A DNA stretch of 64,000 bases, taken from NCBI GenBank assembly GCA_964449775.1, contig CAYVBQ010000006.1:1-64000 (forward strand), read 5' to 3'. Position numbers and translations under genes: made by a program. Under the pieces are notes generated by a model. It saw nothing but the letters and a program-made list of their open reading frames with translations, was not told the origin of the DNA and made no database searches. This document shows positions 60,701-64,000 of this stretch, piece after piece. The stretch is from Fen-1258 sp964449775 (GTDB lineage Bacteria; Bacteroidota; Ignavibacteria; Ignavibacteriales; Melioribacteraceae). Position 1 is the first letter of the stretch; every line of letters starts with the position of its first letter.

Positions 60701-61416
60701 GAAATCGAATTCCAGAATGCTTCTGTGTTTTGTCCGGATAATGTTCGTCCGCTTAAATCAATGATTGAGCCCGAAATCATAATAGGAATTTGATTATCTG
60801 TTTCATCACACAGTCCCATAATTCCATATAATGCAGCTTTCGCATTTAGAGTATCAATCATTGTTTCGACTAAAAGAATATCCGCGCCGCCGTCTATTAA
60901 TCCGCGTGCTTGTTCTTTGAATGCTGCCGCCATTGCTTCAAATGTAATTGAACGGAATCCGGGATCATTAACATCCGGAGATAATGACAAAGTCTTGTTT
61001 GTTGGTCCAAGTGAGCCTGCAACAAAACGGGGAGTCTTATCCGCATCCGGGATTGATTTTTGAAATTCATCAATTGCTTCACGTGCAATTCTTGCGGCTT
61101 CAAAATTTATTTCATAAACCAAGTGCTCGGTTTTATAATCCGATTGCGAGATTGCAGTACCGTTAAATGTGTTCGTCTCAATAATGTCCGAGCCGGCTTC
61201 TAAGTAAGCTAAATAAATTCCTTTGATGATATCCGGTTTGGTGAGAACCAGAAGATCGTTGTTTCCTTTTAGATCGGCTGGATGATCTTTAAATCTCTCA
61301 CCTCTAAACTGTTCTTCTGTAAATTTATAGCGTTGTATAAAAACGCCCATCGAACCGTCGAGTAGTAAAATTTTTTCTGATAAGAGCTTAGTAAGTATTT
61401 CAAAATTGCTTTTCAT
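57712..61416 (-). CDS. metH: cobalamin-dependent methionine synthase
   Basis: 1234 residues from MKSNFEILTKLL (ATG 61416; a GTG at 61437 would add 7 residues), full length for MetH. The homocysteine domain (1-330) has zinc cysteines in GLNCSLG and VGGCCGTTPDH. The pterin/methyl-THF domain (about 345-620) has TNVTGSRKFARLI. The B12 cap is at about 640-740, and the cobalamin domain has DVHDIGKNIVG with the lower-ligand His. The AdoMet activation domain is at about 900-1230 (RTEYWGYAHDE, IRPAPGYPAQPDH). It methylates homocysteine in the cytoplasm. No cobalamin riboswitch is visible upstream. A repeat element follows the stop, and its 3' end has a decayed copy at 53159. Confidence 0.97.
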   Translation of the reverse strand: MKSNFEILTKLLSEKILLLDGSMGVFIQRYKFTEEQFRGERFKDHPADLKGNNDLLVLTKPDIIKGIYLAYLEAGSDIIETNTFNGTAISQSDYKTEHLVYEINFEAARIAREAIDEFQKSIPDADKTPRFVAGSLGPTNKTLSLSPDVNDPGFRSITFEAMAAAFKEQARGLIDGGADILLVETMIDTLNAKAALYGIMGLCDETDNQIPIMISGSIIDLSGRTLSGQNTEAFWNSISHTKNLLSVGLNCSLGPTQMRPFIEELSQIANVFVSLYPNAGLPNEFGGYDESPEIMGKVLEEYARDGFLNIVGGCCGTTPDHIKRFAEITKKYPPRKIPEVKKYLRLSGLEPLTFRPDTNFVNIGERTNVTGSRKFARLIKENKFEEALSVAKEQVENGAQILDINMDEGLINSEEVMAKFLNLLAVEPDIARVPIMLDSSKWSVIEAGLKCLQGKGIVNSISMKEGEEIFKEHARKVLRYGAAVIVMAFDEQGQADTFERKIHICERAYKILTQEVSFPPQDIIFDPNIFAVATGIEEHNQYGINYIEATRWIKNNLPFAKVSGGVSNFSFSFRGNDTVREAMHSAFLYHAIEAGMDMGIVNAGQLAVYADIPKDLLERVEDVLFNRREDATERLVEFANTLSKEVRSEKLEEEWRHGTVEERLKHALIKGIVDFIDQDIEEARRKYSQPLEVIEGPLMSAMNIVGDLFGSGKMFLPQVVKSARVMKKAVAYLIPFIEAEKEKSGDTTAKGKILLATVKGDVHDIGKNIVGVVLGCNNYDVIDLGVMVPSDKILSTAVEKNVDVIGLSGLITPSLDEMVHIAKEMKRLNIDLPLLIGGATTSRLHTAVKIAPGFNGITIHVLDASKSVGVVSNLLNKDAKENFANGIKKEYSKLKIDHAKRQTVKEFLTIEQARSNKLEIDFSNYSIEAPKKFGITVLQNYSLEEIRKYIDWTPFFITWELKGRYPEILENKEYGSEARKIFDDANKLLDRIISENLLSANGVFGLFPANSLEDDIEIYSDESRKGILESFHTIRQQSIKSAGIPNLALADFIAPKESGVKDYIGMFAVTTGIGIEKLIAQFEKEHDDYNSIMTKAIADRLAEAFAELLHQKVRTEYWGYAHDEKLTNTDLIAENYDGIRPAPGYPAQPDHTEKLTIWKLLDAEKNTSISLTESLAMYPAASVCGLYFAHSESKYFTVGKISKDQVDDYRKRKGISLKEAEKWLRPVLNYDESE

Positions 61417-61436
61417 AATCTCTATTTCTAATGGCA

Positions 61437-61510
61437 CGCAGATTATTATGATGATTATGATTTGTTATGATTAATCATAATGAATCATATTAGATCATAA
61501 TGATCTGCGT
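61437..61510. repeat. palindromic ATGATTATGATT-rich element
   Basis: Arms ACGCAGATTATTATGAT (61437-61453) and ATCATAATGATCTGCGT (61494-61510) pair along 17 bp with one G-T. The loop consists of TGATTATGATT-like words. It lies between the divergent metH and hldD genes, so it could influence both promoters. It belongs to a type of dispersed intergenic repeat. Confidence 0.7.
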
Positions 61511-61576
61511 TCTATTTTATTTGATTTTTAATAGTGATATATTTTCATTCAAATATAATAAATAAATGAGAAGATA

Positions 61577-62560
61577 ATGATAGTTGTTACCGGCGGCGCG
61601 GGATTTATAGGTAGCGCGGTTGTTTGGAAATTGAACCAAATGGGTATAGATAAAATTACCATTGTTGATGAACTTGGCAAAGAAGAGAAATGGAAAAATT
61701 TAAACGGACTCAAGTTCGCTGACTTTTTTCATAAAGATGATTTTATGGGATTGGTTTTACAGCGCAAATTTCCTTTCAAAGTATCTTCTGTAATTCATCT
61801 GGGGGCATGTTCTTCAACTACGGAGAAAGATGCCGACTTCTTAATGGATAACAACGTTCACTATTCTCAAGAACTTGCAAAGTTTTGTTTGGAGAATGGA
61901 GTACGATTCATTTACGCATCATCGGCGGCAACTTATGGTGACGGTTCAAATGGTTACAATGATGATGAATCAAAATTAGATCAGCTTCGACCTCTCAACA
62001 TGTACGGCTACTCCAAACAATTATTCGATATTTGGATCAAGCGGAACGGTTTGATGGATAAAGTTGTTGGACTGAAATATTTCAATGTGTACGGACCTAA
62101 TGAATATCATAAAGACGAAATGAGAAGTGTAGTTCACAAAGCTTTTGAGCAAGTGCGGGATACCGGTAAAGTCCGGCTGTTCAAATCGTACAAAGAAGAT
62201 TATAAGGATGGCGAGCAACAGCGTGATTTTATCTATGTAAAAGACGCTGTTGATATGACCTTATTTTTTCTTGAGCACCCTGATAAGAACGGAATATTTA
62301 ATGTAGGCACAGGACATGCGGCAACGTGGATTGAACTTGTAACTGCTTTGTTTGATTCAGTAGGAAAACCTGTTAACATTGAATTCATTGATATGCCGGA
62401 AGATATTCGAGGGAAGTATCAATATTTTACAGAAGCGAATTTGCAAAAGATGAAAGATGCCGGCTACAATAAACCGATTATGAATGTCCGTGATGGCGTA
62501 ATGGATTACGTTAAAAATTATCTCTTAAAAGATATTTATTTCGGAATGAGCAAAGGTTAG
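61577..62560 (+). CDS. hldD: ADP-L-glycero-D-manno-heptose 6-epimerase
   Basis: 327 residues. VTGGAGFIGSAVVW is the NAD(P)-binding loop; DELGKEEKWKNL, HLGACSSTTEKDADFLMDNN, ASSAATYGDGSNGY, MYGYSKQLFD (catalytic YxxxK) and VYGPNEYHKDEMRSVVHK are characteristic of HldD/RfaD. It interconverts the two ADP-heptose epimers for the inner core of lipopolysaccharide, showing a heptose-containing LPS. It is followed after one base by the four-helix-bundle gene. No other LPS gene is in the window. Confidence 0.95.
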   Translation: MIVVTGGAGFIGSAVVWKLNQMGIDKITIVDELGKEEKWKNLNGLKFADFFHKDDFMGLVLQRKFPFKVSSVIHLGACSSTTEKDADFLMDNNVHYSQELAKFCLENGVRFIYASSAATYGDGSNGYNDDESKLDQLRPLNMYGYSKQLFDIWIKRNGLMDKVVGLKYFNVYGPNEYHKDEMRSVVHKAFEQVRDTGKVRLFKSYKEDYKDGEQQRDFIYVKDAVDMTLFFLEHPDKNGIFNVGTGHAATWIELVTALFDSVGKPVNIEFIDMPEDIRGKYQYFTEANLQKMKDAGYNKPIMNVRDGVMDYVKNYLLKDIYFGMSKG

Positions 62561-62561
62561 C

Positions 62562-62921
62562 ATGATGCAATTAGAAAGTACAAAATCTCGAAGTGAATTT
62601 AGGAAAAGGATCTATTTTTTCACTCTTAAGCTTATTGAGTTTATTGATCAACTTCCGAAGGATAATGTTTCGCAGAGGATCGGTGATGAATTGTTCGGCA
62701 GCGGAACAAGCGTAATTAGTAATTATATCGAAGCATCGGCAGTATCTACAAAAAAAGAATTAGTCAGTTATACTATTGCATCGCTTAAATATGCAAACGA
62801 AAGCAAACTCTGGCTTGCGCTCGTACGTGACAGCAAACGCGCAAAAGTAGAAAAAGTAAAATGGTTTTTAGACGAACTCGACGATATCTCTTCGATGCTT
62901 GCCGCATCAATTAATCATTAA
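62562..62921 (+). CDS. four helix bundle protein (S23/IVP-like family)
   Basis: 119 residues. RIYFFTLKLIEFIDQLP, IGDELFGSGTSVISNYIEAS and LKYANESKLWLALVRDSKR match the four-helix-bundle family that includes proteins encoded in 23S rRNA intervening sequences. Here it is a free-standing gene directly behind hldD, with AAAGG overlapping the hldD stop. Function unknown; members may bind RNA or oligomerise as pentamers. Confidence 0.9.
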   Translation: MMQLESTKSRSEFRKRIYFFTLKLIEFIDQLPKDNVSQRIGDELFGSGTSVISNYIEASAVSTKKELVSYTIASLKYANESKLWLALVRDSKRAKVEKVKWFLDELDDISSMLAASINH

Positions 62922-62928
62922 AAAACTA

Positions 62929-62957
62929 CCTCTCCTTTGAAGAGGGCAGGGGAGAGG
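62929..62957 (+). promoter_or_regulatory. hairpin that could hide the Nudix ribosome-binding site
   Basis: CCTCTCC (62929-62935) can pair with GGAGAGG (62951-62957), the Shine-Dalgarno region just 2 bases before the GTG start at 62960. The flanking CCTCTCCTTTG/GGGGAGAGG pattern may be a dispersed repeat rather than a dedicated switch. Confidence 0.4.
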
Positions 62958-62959
62958 CA

Positions 62960-63418
62960 GTGCAATTAGCAACTCTTTGTTATCTGATGGATGGTGAAAG
63001 AACTTTAATGCTTCACCGTACCAAGAAAAAAAACGATGTTCATGAAGGAAAGTGGAACGGTCTCGGCGGAAAGTTTGAAACAGGAGAAACACCTGAAGAA
63101 TGTGCAATTCGTGAAGTGAAGGAAGAGAGCGGTTTGTTGATGAAGAATCCGCGTATGCATGGCTTTATCACATTCCCGATGTTCGATGGAAAGAAAGATT
63201 GGTACGTGTTTCTTTTCACTGCAAGTAAGTTTGAAGGAGAACTAATTGATTCTCACGAAGGCAAACTCGAATGGATTCCAAACGAGGAACTTCTCAAACT
63301 AAATTTATGGGAAGGGGACAGGATCTTTATTCCCTGGTTATTCCAAGAAAAATTTTTTAGTGCTAAGTTTGTTTATGAAGATGGAAATTTAGTTAGCCAT
63401 TCAGTCGAGTTTTATTGA
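62960..63418 (+). CDS. Nudix hydrolase (MutT/8-oxo-dGTPase type)
   Basis: 152 residues from a GTG start (QLATLCYLMDGERTLML); the family begins in this way, so the GTG is preferred over the ATG at 62987. The Nudix box GKFETGETPEECAIREVKEE continues to SGL and is complete. LEWIPNEELLKLNLWEGDR and IPWLFQEKFF are typical of the YvcI/MTH1-like group. It hydrolyses a nucleoside diphosphate derivative, possibly oxidised dGTP. It lies 38 bp after the four-helix-bundle gene. Confidence 0.9.
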   Translation: MQLATLCYLMDGERTLMLHRTKKKNDVHEGKWNGLGGKFETGETPEECAIREVKEESGLLMKNPRMHGFITFPMFDGKKDWYVFLFTASKFEGELIDSHEGKLEWIPNEELLKLNLWEGDRIFIPWLFQEKFFSAKFVYEDGNLVSHSVEFY

Positions 63419-63469
63419 TAACATGTAAGGATGCTAATAGATAAGTCTGGACATAATTCGGGAGAAAAA

Positions 63470-64000
63470 ATGTCTACCAATTGGAATTTGAACCAAGAAC
63501 AAACAGCAGTTGAAAATTTATTATATCAGCGTTTAATTATGTTCTTGATAGTTTTTTCGGTATTTGTTCTTGGTGCGGTAAATACACAAAGAAAAATTTT
63601 ATTCTTATCAATTCTTTCATTAGGTGTCATAATATGCTGGGTACTTACGTTTATCATAATAAGAACTGCTAAAAGAATAGATAATAAATCCGGCGGAAAA
63701 CTTATTCGTTTACTGCTTGGATATCTCGTACCGATCTTTTGTTCATTTTTATTAACAATAGCTTTGATTGTTGGTTCTTTTGGATTCGTTGATCCATATT
63801 TATTTAATGTTGATTTGAAACCGGTTCAGTTGGAAAATAAAGTTGATGAAATTAAAAATGAAATCAAGAATCAACTTAAACCGAAAGAAGATACTGCTTC
63901 AAAGAATTTCAAAAATATTGATAGTGTAATAGCGGGGAGTAATGCCGGAACTAAAACCGCTGGAACAAAAAAGAAGTCAACTTCCAATGAAGATAAAGAT
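63470..64000 (+). CDS. hypothetical membrane protein, partial (3' end beyond window)
   Basis: The ATG at 63470 has GGGAGAAAAA in front, and the frame is open to base 64000 (177 codons). Three hydrophobic segments: about 22-40 (LIMFLIVFSVFVLGAV), 47-67 (ILFLSILSLGVIICWVLTFI) and 82-106 (LLLGYLVPIFCSFLLTIALI). A Lys/Glu-rich, probably coiled, region follows (about 120-145, LENKVDEIKNEIKNQLK), then a Ser/Thr/Lys-rich linker. No family recognised. Confidence 0.8.
   Translation, partial: MSTNWNLNQEQTAVENLLYQRLIMFLIVFSVFVLGAVNTQRKILFLSILSLGVIICWVLTFIIIRTAKRIDNKSGGKLIRLLLGYLVPIFCSFLLTIALIVGSFGFVDPYLFNVDLKPVQLENKVDEIKNEIKNQLKPKEDTASKNFKNIDSVIAGSNAGTKTAGTKKKSTSNEDKD

Noticed and set aside
61417..61576. 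Cobalamin riboswitch in front of metH
   Set aside because: The 160 bp upstream consist of an AT-rich palindromic repeat. No B12-box-like conserved core is visible.
62562..62921. Intervening sequence of a 23S rRNA gene
   Set aside because: The four-helix-bundle protein family is linked to such sequences, but no rRNA flanks it here. It is an ordinary gene behind hldD.
1..64000. CRISPR arrays, rRNA and tRNA genes
   Set aside because: No regularly spaced direct repeats of 25-40 bp and no recognisable tRNA or rRNA sequence were seen on either strand. Tandem repeats found are coding or low-complexity.

Overview
The window is AT-rich bacterial chromosome that looks like Ignavibacteria or a close relative (Bacteroidota/Chlorobi superphylum). 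Three, possibly four, secreted proteins carry type IX secretion (T9SS) C-terminal domains with the NYPNPFNPST signature typical of Ignavibacteria. There are also a PorV/PorQ-family barrel, a TonB-dependent receptor with a CarboxypepD_reg-like plug extension, a sensor kinase with a periplasmic two-component propeller, and heptose-based LPS synthesis (hldD). No rRNA, tRNA, CRISPR array or intact transposase is visible.

Layout. (a) 1-2827, minus strand: a partial PAS-repeat protein and two paralogous NarL/LuxR response regulators, one broken at a G8 tract. (b) 3130-10699: dispersed single genes: a DUF1028 protein, an NAD-dependent epimerase-like protein, an FKBP isomerase, a YhcH-family protein, a small barrel, a CocE-like hydrolase and a GNAT. 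A more GC-rich patch lies at about 5330-6060. (c) 10819-34768: a peptidoglycan/muropeptide utilisation region. It holds murQ and a GNAT; a plus-strand run of PD40 propeller, T9SS amidase and NagB/PIG-L fusion; and a six-gene minus-strand operon of DigH-like lipoprotein, amidase lipoprotein, MurK/NagK-type kinase, AmpG-type transporter, NlpC/P60 peptidase and dipeptide epimerase. Divergent from that operon are a propeller sensor kinase, its response regulator and a second, T9SS-exported DigH-like hydrolase. (d) 34898-43746: a five-gene outer-membrane operon (TonB receptor, secreted protein, PorV-like barrel, TIG lipoprotein, T9SS propeller) closed by a strong terminator. (e) 44195-52015: a tight five-gene operon (two-domain GT2, DUF4922 HIT-like protein, FAD/Fe-S dehydrogenase, alpha-oxoamine-synthase-like enzyme, LysA-like decarboxylase). 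(f) 52016-53410: a gene graveyard of 3' or 5' fragments (M28 peptidase, Fic, metH tail and others). (g) 53570-57372: two lipoprotein subtilases. (h) 57712-64000: metH, hldD, a four-helix-bundle protein, a Nudix hydrolase and a partial membrane protein.

How the genes fit together. Region (c) reads as a coherent pathway. Extracellular amidases strip stem peptides and DigH-like enzymes cut the denuded glycan. NlpC/P60 and an apparently exported L-Ala-D/L-Glu-type epimerase process the peptides, and an AmpG-type permease imports muropeptides. A MurK/NagK kinase, MurQ and a NagB/PIG-L fusion would carry the amino sugars toward fructose-6-phosphate. Amidase and DigH-like activities each occur twice, once as a lipoprotein and once with a T9SS tail. 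A shared AACTACAYA...GTGG motif lies upstream of three transcription units of this region and may be the operator of the local regulator.

Intergenic space is rich in short interspersed palindromic elements. Two copies of one MITE-like family sit 3 and 7 bp behind the stop codons of minus-strand genes.
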